Shown: positions 8,826 to 19,107, counted from the first letter of the stretch. The stretch is DNA of 64,000 nucleotides from Biformimicrobium ophioploci (GCF_030270605.1 NZ_BSYJ01000004.1:428576-492575); one strand, 5' to 3'. The notes: generated from the letters alone by a model not told the origin. Numbers and translations: made by a program.

Positions 8826-9437
8826 ATGTCATATTCCCTCATGTTTGAAAAAGTCTCCTCCGCGCTGGGGCCGCTGATCCTGATTGGCCTGGCGGTACTG
8901 GCGTTTTTCAGCCCGGACAATATCCGCGAGCTGCTGATCTATGATCGCGGCAGGATCCTGTCGGGAGAGTTCTGGCGCCTGTTGACGGGGCATTTCCTGC
9001 ACACCAATCTCAATCACCTGCTGCTGAACTGTGCGGCGGTGGCGGTGTTGTGGGTGCTGCACAGCGATTACTACCGGGCGCTGGGGTATCTTTTACTGGT
9101 GGTGCTGCTGGCGCTGCTCACCGGGGCCGGACTGCTGTTCTTTTCCCCGTCGGTCAGCTGGTATGTGGGCCTGTCCGGCCTGCTGCACGGACTGATCGTC
9201 TGGGGAGGGATTCACGATATCCAGCGCGGCTGGATGACGGGCTACCTGATCGTGCTGGGTACCGCTGGCAAAGTGGCCTGGGAGCAGTTCGGCGGCGATA
9301 CCAGCGCCGCTGCCGCGTTGATTGGCGCGCCGGTGGCGATCGACGCGCACCTGTGGGGTGCCGTTGCGGGCGCTCTGGTGCCCGGCCTGTGGCTGGTTTT
9401 TGGCGGGGGCTGGCGCAGGAGCGTCCGGCAATATTAG
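8826..9437 (+). CDS. rrtA: Rhombosortase (rhomboid-family intramembrane protease)
   Basis: A 203-residue polytopic rhomboid protein of rhombosortase size. It shows the rhomboid loop GHFLHTNLNHLLLN (residues 55-68), the catalytic Ser117 in YVGLSGLLHG and His175 in AIDAHLWGAVAG, with five to six hydrophobic helices. Known role of the family: cleavage and sorting of proteins that carry a C-terminal GlyGly-CTERM signal. One clear substrate candidate, the pullulanase at 34416-37910, ends in such a signal. It is followed 36 bp later by a GATase gene on the same strand. Confidence 0.85.
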   Translation: MSYSLMFEKVSSALGPLILIGLAVLAFFSPDNIRELLIYDRGRILSGEFWRLLTGHFLHTNLNHLLLNCAAVAVLWVLHSDYYRALGYLLLVVLLALLTGAGLLFFSPSVSWYVGLSGLLHGLIVWGGIHDIQRGWMTGYLIVLGTAGKVAWEQFGGDTSAAAALIGAPVAIDAHLWGAVAGALVPGLWLVFGGGWRRSVRQY

Positions 9438-9473
9438 AATGATGCTTCGGTTTTTTGAGGTTGGGATTAGGCA

Positions 9474-10187
9474 ATGAAAATTGGTGTACTGAAAACGGAT
9501 GATGTGCGCGAGCAGCTGGTAGGTGAGTTCGGGGAATACCCGGCGATGTTTGAGCGCCTGCTCAGGGAACAGGACGAGGCGCTGGAGTTCGTGACCTACG
9601 AAGTGCAGCATGGCCAATATCCGGCGGATATCGACGAAGTGGATGCCTACCTGATTACCGGTAGCAAGACCGGCGTCTACGATGACAAGCCCTGGATTCC
9701 GCCGCTGATGGAATTCGTGCAGAAGCTCAACCAGCGCCAGAAGCCTACGTTGGGAATCTGTTTTGGCCACCAGATTATTGCCCACGCGCTGGGTGGCAAG
9801 ACGCGCAAGTCCGCGAAAGGCTGGGGCGTTGGGGTGCACAGCTACGAAATGCAGGAAACGCCGGACTGGATGGGGCACAAACCGGAGGGCTTCTCCCTGC
9901 TGGTAAGCCACCAGGACCAGGTGGAAGAGATACCACAGAACACCCGTGTGCTGGCCTCCAGTGACTTCTGCCCCTATGCGCTATTGCAGGTTGGTGAGCA
10001 CATGCTAACCATGCAGGCGCACCCGGAGTTCACCAAGCCCTATTCCAAGAGCCTGATGGAGCTGCGTCGTGAGGCGTTTGGCGACGAGGTAGTGGAGAAG
10101 GGCGTTGCATCGCTCAAGAACGATATTCACGAGCAGGTGGTGGCGCGCTGGATGGTGGAATTCCTGCACAGCGCCACTCGGGCGTGA
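9474..10187 (+). CDS. Class I glutamine amidotransferase domain protein
   Basis: A stand-alone class I glutamine amidotransferase-like protein of 237 residues. The nucleophile elbow GICFGHQ puts Cys at residue 96, and the His-Glu pair is in QAHPEF (His183, Glu185), so the catalytic triad looks complete. It resembles the GMP-synthase-like GATases found without a synthetase domain; some relatives hydrolyse gamma-glutamyl compounds. No amination partner gene is adjacent, so the acceptor is unknown. It probably shares a transcript with the rhombosortase gene upstream. Confidence 0.85.
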   Translation: MKIGVLKTDDVREQLVGEFGEYPAMFERLLREQDEALEFVTYEVQHGQYPADIDEVDAYLITGSKTGVYDDKPWIPPLMEFVQKLNQRQKPTLGICFGHQIIAHALGGKTRKSAKGWGVGVHSYEMQETPDWMGHKPEGFSLLVSHQDQVEEIPQNTRVLASSDFCPYALLQVGEHMLTMQAHPEFTKPYSKSLMELRREAFGDEVVEKGVASLKNDIHEQVVARWMVEFLHSATRA

Positions 10188-10279
10188 GATTAATCGTATG
10201 CCCGTCCCAATAAGCTAAATTTGCAAGGAGGCTTTCAGCCCGGTTAACGGGGGCAATCTTCAGAGGGATATCGAAGATC

Positions 10280-12457
10280 ATGCCAATCCAGGGACGGCGA
10301 TTCCTGCTCGCCTGCGCGATTGCGATGCATGTTGCGCCGGCGCTTGCGGCCAACTGTAATTCCGACGGCACCTTGCGGTTTATCGGCAAGACCAATGACC
10401 TGCAGCAGACCGTCTGGCTGTCGGCTACGACGGCCGGCAGTTTTGCGCTGGAAGCGGCGCAGCAGAACCTGCGTGTCGATGAGTGGAGCCGAGGTTCACC
10501 CGGGCTGCACCTCTCTCTTTCCCCTGTGGTGTCCCAGGGGGGCGGTGGTACCCACCGGCTGTTCGATATATCCGGCGACAGGGACTGTCTGCTCGATACC
10601 CAGAACCAGCAGGGCGGGATTATCCTGCCGCCAGAAATCATCTTTCCGCCAATCGATCCGCCGGAAGTCCTGCCCCCGATAGGCATTTTGCCTCCGGTTC
10701 CCCCTATTGGCGTGCTTCCTCCGGTGGGTATTATGCCTGAGGTACCTGTGGCGGTTTTGCCGCCTATTGGCACCATCCCGCCTACGGGGATCACGCCCGA
10801 GGTCCCGGTCGAGGCACGGCCGCCAATCGCGATCCTGCCACCTGAAGGGATTACGCCGGAGAGACCGGTGAAACCGGAGGTGCCGATTGGTACCTTGCCA
10901 CCGGAGGGCATTACGCCGGAAAAACCGGTAAAACCGGAAGTGCCGATCGGCACACTGCCGCCGGAGGGTATTACGCCGGACAAACCGGTAAAACCGGAAG
11001 TGCCGATCGGCACACTGCCACCGGAGGGCATTACCCCGGACAAACCGGTAAAACCGGAAGTGCCGATCGGCACACTGCCACCGGAGGGCATTACCCCGGA
11101 CAAACCGGTGAAACCGGAGGTGCCCATTGGGACCCTGCCACCGGAGGGCATCACTCCGGAAAAACCGGTAAAACCGGAAGTGCCGATTGGTACATTGCCA
11201 CCGGAGGGTATTACGCCCGAGGTGCCGGTGCAGCCAGAGGTGCCCATCGGCACTTTACCTCCGGAAGGCATTACCCCGGTGAGACCGGTCAAGCCGGAAG
11301 TACCCATCGGCACATTACCTCCGGAGGGCATCACGCCGGAGAGGCCGGTGAAGCCGGAAGTTCCGATTGGTACCCTGCCGCCTGAAGGCATTACCCCGGA
11401 AAGGCCGGTGCAGCCGGAATTGCCTCTGCGCCCGCGGCGGTTCGAGCAGCAGGGTGATTATACCGTCTACCCAAACCTGGTCTGCTTCCAGCCGCAGGAA
11501 AACAGGGCCGTCTTCCCGAATTACGAGGGTGGCGAGATCCGCTGCCCTGAAGGCTTTTATCTCGCCCAGTATCAGGAGGACGCGAGCCCGGACGGACGGG
11601 TGCCAATCACGCCAGGACGTGAGATGGAATACATCCCGGTGGCCAGTGCGGCGCAGCTTGAGTGGAACAGCTGGGTCGATGTGAGTTACCTGGATATCTC
11701 CGAAGACCGCCATGGTCTCGACAATGATGGCCATGCCATGCGCTACACAGTAGGTCTGGACCGACGCATCGATGAGGGTGTCGTCCTGGGGATGCGCTTC
11801 TCACTTTACCAGTCAGAGCTGGATCGTTTTTCCGGGACCTGGGAGCAGGAGATCGACCGCTATACGTTCGGCCCTTACCTGGCCTGGCAGGTGGCGGAAA
11901 ACTGGGTACTGGATGCCGCGCTGCGCTACACGGAAATCGATGTCGCCAACCAGTTGTTGTCCCTGAGTGGTTATCTCGACGGGCGCGAGTGGGCCACCAC
12001 CGTCAGCGCACACGGGCAGTATCGCTTCGATGATTTCAATTTGCGCCCGGGATTTACCGTTTACTGGCGCGATACCACGAACAACTCGATGAGTCTGCGT
12101 GGCCGTGTGCAGGACCAGCCGGTAACTATCCGCTTCCCGGGCGAATCTTTTGAGCAGGGGATTGTTGAAGCGACCTTCGAGGCGAATCGCACCTACAAGC
12201 TGCGTTACTGCGGTTACCTGATGCCTTTTGCCGAAGTGGGCGCGCGCTATGAATTTGAGCGCCCGGGCGAAGGCCGTATCCTCGCCGGCGACCTCAGTAC
12301 CCGTTCGACCTCGCCCAGCAGTGGCCTGATCCGGTTCGGCGGGCGCTGGTTGCCGAACAGCGCCACCATGCTGGATGCCGAAGTGGCCTACCAGAGCCTG
12401 GGGCAGAGCGGGCTGGATATCTGGGAAGCACGCCTGCTGTTTTCCCACTCTTTCTGA
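10280..12457 (+). CDS. Autotransporter-like outer-membrane protein with proline-rich 20-residue repeats
   Basis: A 725-residue protein. A Sec signal ends near ALAAN (about residue 24); then come a small globular segment with two Cys, a Pro-rich region, and nine regular 20-residue repeats plus a partial one (about residues 191-385, consensus ITPEKPVKPEVPIGTLPPEG). A 75-residue segment with two Cys follows. The C-terminal 265 residues alternate hydrophobic and polar beta-strands and end in LLFSHSF, as in autotransporter barrels with a terminal Phe. I infer a surface-displayed, rod-like Pro-rich stalk of the type V secretion kind. No close named family is recognised. It converges on the questin-oxidase-like gene with only 4 bp between stops. 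Confidence 0.75.
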   Translation: MPIQGRRFLLACAIAMHVAPALAANCNSDGTLRFIGKTNDLQQTVWLSATTAGSFALEAAQQNLRVDEWSRGSPGLHLSLSPVVSQGGGGTHRLFDISGDRDCLLDTQNQQGGIILPPEIIFPPIDPPEVLPPIGILPPVPPIGVLPPVGIMPEVPVAVLPPIGTIPPTGITPEVPVEARPPIAILPPEGITPERPVKPEVPIGTLPPEGITPEKPVKPEVPIGTLPPEGITPDKPVKPEVPIGTLPPEGITPDKPVKPEVPIGTLPPEGITPDKPVKPEVPIGTLPPEGITPEKPVKPEVPIGTLPPEGITPEVPVQPEVPIGTLPPEGITPVRPVKPEVPIGTLPPEGITPERPVKPEVPIGTLPPEGITPERPVQPELPLRPRRFEQQGDYTVYPNLVCFQPQENRAVFPNYEGGEIRCPEGFYLAQYQEDASPDGRVPITPGREMEYIPVASAAQLEWNSWVDVSYLDISEDRHGLDNDGHAMRYTVGLDRRIDEGVVLGMRFSLYQSELDRFSGTWEQEIDRYTFGPYLAWQVAENWVLDAALRYTEIDVANQLLSLSGYLDGREWATTVSAHGQYRFDDFNLRPGFTVYWRDTTNNSMSLRGRVQDQPVTIRFPGESFEQGIVEATFEANRTYKLRYCGYLMPFAEVGARYEFERPGEGRILAGDLSTRSTSPSSGLIRFGGRWLPNSATMLDAEVAYQSLGQSGLDIWEARLLFSHSF
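10850..11429 (+). repeat. 60-bp tandem coding repeat array
   Basis: Nine complete 60-bp units start at 10850, 10910, 10970, 11030, 11090, 11150, 11210, 11270 and 11330, with a tenth partial unit from 11390. A degenerate unit precedes at 10790. The stretches 10981-11040 and 11041-11100 are base-identical, so part of the array duplicated recently. Variation is concentrated at residues 4-5 of each unit (ER, EK, DK, EV, VR). All units keep the frame. Confidence 0.95.
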
Positions 12458-12461
12458 TTAT

Positions 12462-13436
12462 TTACGCCTGCATTGCCGCGGCAGCCTGATATTCGGGCCA
12501 GCCGTAGTGTGCGGATTCCTCGTGGCAACTATAGGTGAGCTTGATCCGGTGATCGTTGCTGCTGGCGCAGGCGCCCTGGATGAGCGTATTCCAGCCTGGT
12601 AGTTCTTCCCGGTTGAGTTCCGGAGAAACTACGGGTTTCGGCCCGGTACTCAGGTAAGCCACAACCAGGCCTTCCCAGTAGCAGCGCAGCGCGAAGCGGG
12701 GGTTGTCGCAAAAGGGCAATAACAGGCGCATGGCATGGCAACTGGTGACCCCGTGCAGGAGGGTAAAATCACCGGTGCCCAGGTAGGCATCCAGGGCAAC
12801 GCGGGCGATATCTTCCAGGTTTATGTTTTCGGGTTGGACTTTGGTCTGCATCCAGTCTGGCTGCCGTACCACATCCAGCATATGGTCGACGATGATACCC
12901 TTGCTGAACTCGATTTTCGGGTAGCGCTCGGTGACATCGGCAATGATACGTGCGCAGTTATGCGGTTTGGTCTCCGCATTTGAGGGAAATTCCTGGTAAT
13001 CCACGGTCCAGTAAGCCAGCGCTGCGGCAGTTTCCTCCGCATGGCGCGCGTCCACCGCATAGGCGAGGCGGATCATCGCGTGGAACGCCGATGTGGCAAT
13101 GCTGGGCAGCAGGCGCGGCAAAAACTCGCGGATGGTTTTTTCACGTCCGTGCGCTGCAATCTGTTCCTGGAAGAACTGCTTGGCGGGCAAAAAGTAATGC
13201 TCGCCCCGGCCACGCAGGGCAGGAAAGTGCAGGTCGGACGCGCCAGCGCTGGCCTCTATCGGCTGCAGGCGTGTGCTGGCTTTATCGAAGTAACCCTGCA
13301 GCTGTGCCTGGGTGGCACCGAGGCGATCGAGGGCGATCAACGCCATGGGAAGATGGTTGGCAAGCCGGTTGCCATACAGGTAGTGGAATTTCTGGCCGGC
13401 TTCGAGCAGTTCGGCGCAATGCCGGGTAATGCCCAT
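12462..13436 (-). CDS. Questin oxidase-like protein (DUF4243)
   Basis: A 324-residue protein matching the questin oxidase-like family (PF14027) in its His-containing motifs: YGNRLANHLPMALIAL near the N-terminus, ATSAFHAMIRLAYAV in the middle, and LLHGVTSCHAMRLLLPF plus a C-terminal YSCHEESAHYGWPEY. Fungal members perform Baeyer-Villiger-type ring opening of anthraquinones; the bacterial substrate is unknown. There are no cofactor-binding folds of the Rossmann type. It is followed on the same strand by nothing closer than the convergent autotransporter; the MOSC gene lies just upstream (stop 13463), so these two may be co-transcribed. Confidence 0.7.
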   Translation of the reverse strand: MGITRHCAELLEAGQKFHYLYGNRLANHLPMALIALDRLGATQAQLQGYFDKASTRLQPIEASAGASDLHFPALRGRGEHYFLPAKQFFQEQIAAHGREKTIREFLPRLLPSIATSAFHAMIRLAYAVDARHAEETAAALAYWTVDYQEFPSNAETKPHNCARIIADVTERYPKIEFSKGIIVDHMLDVVRQPDWMQTKVQPENINLEDIARVALDAYLGTGDFTLLHGVTSCHAMRLLLPFCDNPRFALRCYWEGLVVAYLSTGPKPVVSPELNREELPGWNTLIQGACASSNDHRIKLTYSCHEESAHYGWPEYQAAAAMQA

Positions 13437-13462
13437 TTAAACGCTCCGTAACCTTGCGCGGG

Positions 13463-14257
13463 TCATTTGAGAATTTCGATTTTGTCCCCCAAGGATATGC
13501 AGCCGGTCGCGCGGTGTACAAGGTTCTGGCCAAAATAGATCTGTCCGTCGTCCCAGCGCCGGAAATCCGCCAGTGTTTTCAGCGGTTCCGAAGAGGCTTC
13601 TGCTGTCAGGGGATCTATGCCGGGAATGGCGCAGCGGGCGCAGGGTTTCACCACATGCATTTCGAGTTTGCCGATTCGGATTTTCTTCCAGTCGTCCTCG
13701 GCAAAGGGTTCCGCCCCCTGAACCACGATGTTCGGGCGGAAGCGCAGCATGTTGACCGGCGTTTGCAGCCGGCTGTTGAGATCGTCCAGCGATGCCTGCC
13801 CGATCAGTAGCAGTGGCATGCCGTCGGCGAAACTCACCTCGGCGTTGTCCGGGTTGTAGTCAGGCGCGACAGGGCGATGGTGCTCGGGGCCCATCCATAC
13901 CAGTCGTACCTGCTGTTGCAGGCGTTGCTCTAGCCAGTGGGCGGCTGAATCGCCTGCATCGCGGGCAGTGCAGTGATCGCCCCAGATTTCGATCTGGATA
14001 AGTGCTGCTTTGTCATCGGGGTAGGGAACGGAAATTTCGTTGCCGTCGGGATCGGCGAGGGCGAGGCCGAGCGGGGTATTGCTGGCCTGCAGTAGCGCCA
14101 TCCGGCGCAAGCGGCGCTGGGTCACAAACTTGCCGCTGTGATCCACCAGCATCCAGCGGCGGTCGCCGACCGCGCCGTAGGCGTCCAGCTCCAGTTTCAC
14201 CGGCGCGTGGCCGCGCAGGGATTTCACCGGGAACTGGTAGAGGGCGGATACCTGCAT
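13463..14257 (-). CDS. MOSC domain protein (YcbX/mARC-like)
   Basis: A 264-residue protein with the MOSC N-terminal beta-barrel (residues 1-120, VSALYQFPVKSLRG and GDRRWMLVD) and a C-terminal MOSC domain. The conserved molybdenum-ligand Cys lies in VVKPCARCAIPGIDP and the segment MLRFRPNIVV precedes it. Family members bind the sulfurated molybdenum cofactor and reduce N-hydroxylated compounds. I prefer ATG 14257 over TTG 14263 because AGGAAG sits 6-7 bases upstream. The ferredoxin domain seen in E. coli YcbX is absent, so a separate electron donor is implied. Confidence 0.85.
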   Translation of the reverse strand: MQVSALYQFPVKSLRGHAPVKLELDAYGAVGDRRWMLVDHSGKFVTQRRLRRMALLQASNTPLGLALADPDGNEISVPYPDDKAALIQIEIWGDHCTARDAGDSAAHWLEQRLQQQVRLVWMGPEHHRPVAPDYNPDNAEVSFADGMPLLLIGQASLDDLNSRLQTPVNMLRFRPNIVVQGAEPFAEDDWKKIRIGKLEMHVVKPCARCAIPGIDPLTAEASSEPLKTLADFRRWDDGQIYFGQNLVHRATGCISLGDKIEILK

Positions 14258-14285
14258 GCTCAACTTCCTTGTTGTTGAGATTTCT

Positions 14286-14460
14286 GGGGTCAGAGCGAAT
14301 GCTCTGCCCCCTTAGGTCAATGGTTGGGGTCAGAGCAAAAGCTCTGACCCCAGGGGTCTGGCTCCAATGGTCGGGGTCAGAGCCAAAGCTCTGTCCCCTT
14401 AGGTCAATGGTTGGGGTCAGAGCGAATGCTCTGACCCCATAGATCTTTGGCTCTGACCCC
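14286..14460. repeat. REP-like inverted repeat array (4 full units and one half)
   Basis: Units GGGGTCAGAGC-(3-5 nt)-GCTCTGACCCC or one-base variants at 14286-14310, 14326-14351, 14373-14398 and 14413-14438, with a half unit at 14451-14460. The 25-mer beginning TTAGGTCAATGG at 14312 recurs exactly at 14399, so an 87-bp segment was duplicated. It fills the gap between the MOSC gene start and the ettA stop. Confidence 0.95.
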
Positions 14461-14469
14461 ATGTGTCCA

Positions 14470-16134
<1,665 letters not shown>

Positions 16135-16247
16135 TTGGAGTCCTGAATTCTTGTGTCGAAAATTTGGGCGCAAGGTACCGAAAGCGACGCTCGGTTTCAA
16201 TGCCGATTGCTGTATCCTAGTCCGGTTAGTCATACAGGGAGCCATCC

Positions 16248-17021
16248 GTGACAGATTTGCTCAAGATCGACAAGCAGGGCCACACCACCGTGGTTACCAT
16301 GAATAACCCGCCAGCCAATACCTGGACCCCGGATAGCCTTAATGCCTTCCGCGAGCTGGTGCTGGAGCTGGGGTCAGACCCGGACAACCGCGCGCTGGTC
16401 CTGGCGAGCGACAATGAGAAGTTCTTCAGCGCCGGCGCAGACCTGAAAAAGTTTGCCTGCAGCAAGGGTGACGGCTTCACGTTTATCAATGCCTTCGGTG
16501 CCGCCTTCGAGGCCCTGGCGGACTACCCCGGCGTGTCGGTGGCAGCGATCACCGGCTATGCCATGGGCGGCGGCCTGGAGGGCACGCTGGCGTGCGATTT
16601 CCGGGTGGCCGAAAAGCAGGCGCAACTTGCGCTGCCGGAAGCCTCCGTCGGATTGCTGCCCGGTGGCCTCGGCACCCAGCTGTTGCCCTGGCTGGTGGGG
16701 GAGAGCTGGGCCAAGCGCATGATCCTGCTGGGTGAGCGCCTGAGTGCGGAGCAGGCGCTGGAGATCGGCCTGGTGCAGGAAGTGGTGGACACCGGCAAGG
16801 CGCTGGAAAAAGCACTGGAAATGGTTGCTCGGGCAGCAAAACAGTCACCCTCATCGATACGTGCCTGCAAGCAGCTGATCCAGGCGGCCCGACACCGCTC
16901 CATGGCCAGTGCCGCCAGCTGGGAGCGCGAGTTGTTTACCAAGTTGTGGGATACGCAGGATCGCGATGAGGGCGTGAGCGCCTTCCTGGAGAAGCGCAAA
17001 CCGGAATGGAAGGGGCGATAG
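16248..17021 (+). CDS. Enoyl-CoA hydratase/isomerase family protein
   Basis: A 257-residue crotonase-fold protein with GTG start. The oxyanion-hole segment FFSAGADLKKF and the second motif GYAMGGGLEGTLACDFRVA with PEASVGLLPGG are present. In this context it probably hydrates methacrylyl-CoA in valine degradation or acts in beta-oxidation. It is first in a tight three-gene run (4 bp to the next gene) with 3-hydroxyisobutyryl-CoA hydrolase and 3-hydroxyisobutyrate dehydrogenase, which favours the valine role. No acyl-CoA dehydrogenase or mmsA is in the window. Confidence 0.85.
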   Translation: MTDLLKIDKQGHTTVVTMNNPPANTWTPDSLNAFRELVLELGSDPDNRALVLASDNEKFFSAGADLKKFACSKGDGFTFINAFGAAFEALADYPGVSVAAITGYAMGGGLEGTLACDFRVAEKQAQLALPEASVGLLPGGLGTQLLPWLVGESWAKRMILLGERLSAEQALEIGLVQEVVDTGKALEKALEMVARAAKQSPSSIRACKQLIQAARHRSMASAASWERELFTKLWDTQDRDEGVSAFLEKRKPEWKGR

Positions 17022-17025
17022 CGGG

Positions 17026-18123
17026 ATGCAGGAGTCTGTTATTTTTTCCCGCCGCGGCGGACTGGCCATCGCCACACTGAACGCACCAAAGAGCCTGAAC
17101 GCGCTGTCGCTGGATATGATTGAGTTGCTGAAGCCGCAGCTGGAGCACTGGGCCAGGGATGACACCGTCGGTGCCGTGTGGATCGAGGGCGCCGGTGACC
17201 GCGCACTGTGTGCCGGCGGCGATGTAGTCGCCCTGCATAAAAGTGCAGCAGCCTACGGCGAGGAGTTCGACCCGGCTTACGGTACCGAGTTCTTTGCGCG
17301 CGAATATCACCTGGATTACGCCATTCATACCTATTCCAAGCCGATTGTGGTCTGGGGGAGCGGCATCGTGATGGGTGGCGGGCTCGGCATCATGGCGGGC
17401 GCGAGCCACCGTCTGGTGACAGAGACCACGCGCATGGCGATGCCGGAGATTACCATCGGCCTGTTCCCGGATGTGGGCGGCAGCTGGTTCCTGAACCGGA
17501 TGCCCGGGCGCACCGGCCTGTTTCTCGGTCTGACCGGAGCCTCTTTCAACGGGGTTGACGCCATCTTCGCCGGCCTCGCCGACCGCATTGTCGGCAGCGA
17601 CAGCAGGGAGGCGATCCTCGCCGTGCTGGGCAGCCACGAATTCAGTGGTGACACAGCAACCGATCACGCGGCCGTGCATGAATTGCTGAAGGCGGAAGAG
17701 CTGGATGCCGAAGCCCAGCCGTCGGCGAACCTGCAGGCGCATTTCGCGCAGATTCAGGCGATGACCGATTTCCCCTCGCTGGCGGCGATCGTACAGTCCA
17801 TCACCGGGTACAGTGGTGAGGATCGCTGGCTGCAAAAAGCGGCTGCCGGGTTGGCGTCGGGCTGCCCGGTTACACCCGCGGTGATCTGGGCGCAGTTGCA
17901 ACGTTCCCGCCACCTGTCGCTTAAAGAGGTGTTCCAGCTGGAGCTGGTGATGGCGGTCAACTGCCTGCGGCTTGGGCACTTCAAGGAAGGTGTGCGGGCG
18001 CTGTTGATTGACAAGGACCGCAACCCCGGTTGGCGACCCGCAGAGTTTGACGCGGTGACTGCAGACATGGTGGAAGAGCACTTCGTGCTGCCGTGGCCGC
18101 AGAACCCGCTGCAGGACCTGTGA
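17026..18123 (+). CDS. 3-hydroxyisobutyryl-CoA hydrolase family protein
   Basis: A 365-residue crotonase-family enzyme of the HIBYL-CoA hydrolase/EchA-like type, longer than hydratases by the usual C-terminal extension. The motifs ALCAGGDVVALHKSA, VVWGSGIVMGGGLGIMAGASHRLVTE and MPEITIGLFPDVGGSWFLNRMPG fit 3-hydroxyisobutyryl-CoA hydrolase: the Glu of PEITIGLFPD is the catalytic residue in this family. It cleaves the CoA thioester so that 3-hydroxyisobutyrate can be oxidised by the product of the next gene, 72 bp downstream. Confidence 0.9.
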   Translation: MQESVIFSRRGGLAIATLNAPKSLNALSLDMIELLKPQLEHWARDDTVGAVWIEGAGDRALCAGGDVVALHKSAAAYGEEFDPAYGTEFFAREYHLDYAIHTYSKPIVVWGSGIVMGGGLGIMAGASHRLVTETTRMAMPEITIGLFPDVGGSWFLNRMPGRTGLFLGLTGASFNGVDAIFAGLADRIVGSDSREAILAVLGSHEFSGDTATDHAAVHELLKAEELDAEAQPSANLQAHFAQIQAMTDFPSLAAIVQSITGYSGEDRWLQKAAAGLASGCPVTPAVIWAQLQRSRHLSLKEVFQLELVMAVNCLRLGHFKEGVRALLIDKDRNPGWRPAEFDAVTADMVEEHFVLPWPQNPLQDL

Positions 18124-18195
18124 CTTTCCCATACAGGGCGGGCCGCGCGGCAACGCAACAGAAGCGATTCAGACAATAAGAACAAAGGTACAGCA

Positions 18196-19107
18196 ATGAA
18201 ATCTTCTAACTCCATCGCGTTTCTCGGCCTCGGCAATATGGGTGGCCCCATGGCGGCGAACCTGGTCAGGGCAGGCTTTAACGTGCAGGCCTTTGATCCG
18301 GTCGAAGTGGCGCTGGAGCAGGCCCGCAAGAACGGTTGCGCTATTGCCGCGAGTGCACGGGAAGCAGTGCAGGGGGCGGATGTGGTCGTCACCATGCTAC
18401 CCAACGGCGATGCGGTCAAAAGCCTGTTCCTGGGGGTGCACGGCCTGCTGGAACAGCTGCCGCCGGAAGTACTGCTGATCGATTGCTCCACCATCGCCGC
18501 GAACGATGCGCGCCAGGTAATTGCCGCAGCCGGACAGAAGGGTATTGCCGCGATTGATGCGCCCGTTTCCGGCGGTACGGCTGCGGCAGCAGCCGGTACG
18601 CTCTCATTTATGTGCGGCGGAGATGCTGAAGCGATTGCGCGCGCTCGCCCGGTACTGGAAGCGATGGGGGCCAATATCTTTCACGCGGGCCCTGCCGGTG
18701 CCGGCCAGGTGGCCAAGACCTGCAACAATATGCTGCTCGCCATCCAGATGATCGGTACCGCCGAGGCACTGCAGCTGGGGGTGGACAATGGCCTGGACCC
18801 GGCGGTGCTATCGGAAATCATGCGGTCCAGTTCCGGCGGCAACTGGACCCTGGAAAAATACAATCCTTACCCCGGGGTGATGGAAGGCGTGCCTGCCAGC
18901 AACGGTTACCTCGGCGGTTTCGCGGTGGCACTGATGCTCAAGGACCTGGGCCTCGCCATGGATACCGCCGCCGGCAGCGCATCCTCTACCCCCCTGGGCG
19001 CGTTGGCCAGGAACCTGTACCAGCTGCATGGCGGTACGGAGGCCGCAAAACGGCTGGACTTCTCCTCGATACAGAAAATGTTCAGTCGCCCGGTCGGCAA
19101 GGAATAG
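18196..19107 (+). CDS. mmsB: 3-hydroxyisobutyrate dehydrogenase
   Basis: A 303-residue NAD-dependent beta-hydroxyacid dehydrogenase. The Rossmann motif FLGLGNMGGPMAANL is at residues 10-24, the substrate-binding signature DAPVSGGTAAAAAGTLSFMCGG is in the middle, and the catalytic Lys is in GAGQVAKTCNNMLL. The C-terminal helical domain carries GYLGGFAVALMLKDLGLA. It oxidises 3-hydroxyisobutyrate to methylmalonate semialdehyde and is last of the valine-catabolism trio. The 207-bp gap to glyA contains a possible -10 (TACAAT, 19224-19229) for glyA and no gene. Confidence 0.93.
   Translation: MKSSNSIAFLGLGNMGGPMAANLVRAGFNVQAFDPVEVALEQARKNGCAIAASAREAVQGADVVVTMLPNGDAVKSLFLGVHGLLEQLPPEVLLIDCSTIAANDARQVIAAAGQKGIAAIDAPVSGGTAAAAAGTLSFMCGGDAEAIARARPVLEAMGANIFHAGPAGAGQVAKTCNNMLLAIQMIGTAEALQLGVDNGLDPAVLSEIMRSSSGGNWTLEKYNPYPGVMEGVPASNGYLGGFAVALMLKDLGLAMDTAAGSASSTPLGALARNLYQLHGGTEAAKRLDFSSIQKMFSRPVGKE

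Noticed and set aside
10188..10279. c-di-GMP riboswitch before the autotransporter gene
   Set aside because: A GC-rich hairpin (GCCCGGTTAACGGGGGC) is present, but the GEMM conserved segments are not.
10114..11391. 425-residue antisense frame with Gly/Pro/Ser repeats
   Set aside because: It is the mirror of the 60-bp coding repeats on the plus strand. The plus frame has a signal peptide and a barrel; this one has neither and overlaps the GATase gene end.
10850..11429. Possible CRISPR array
   Set aside because: Repeats are contiguous 60-bp units without spacers, all in one open frame, and no cas genes are near.
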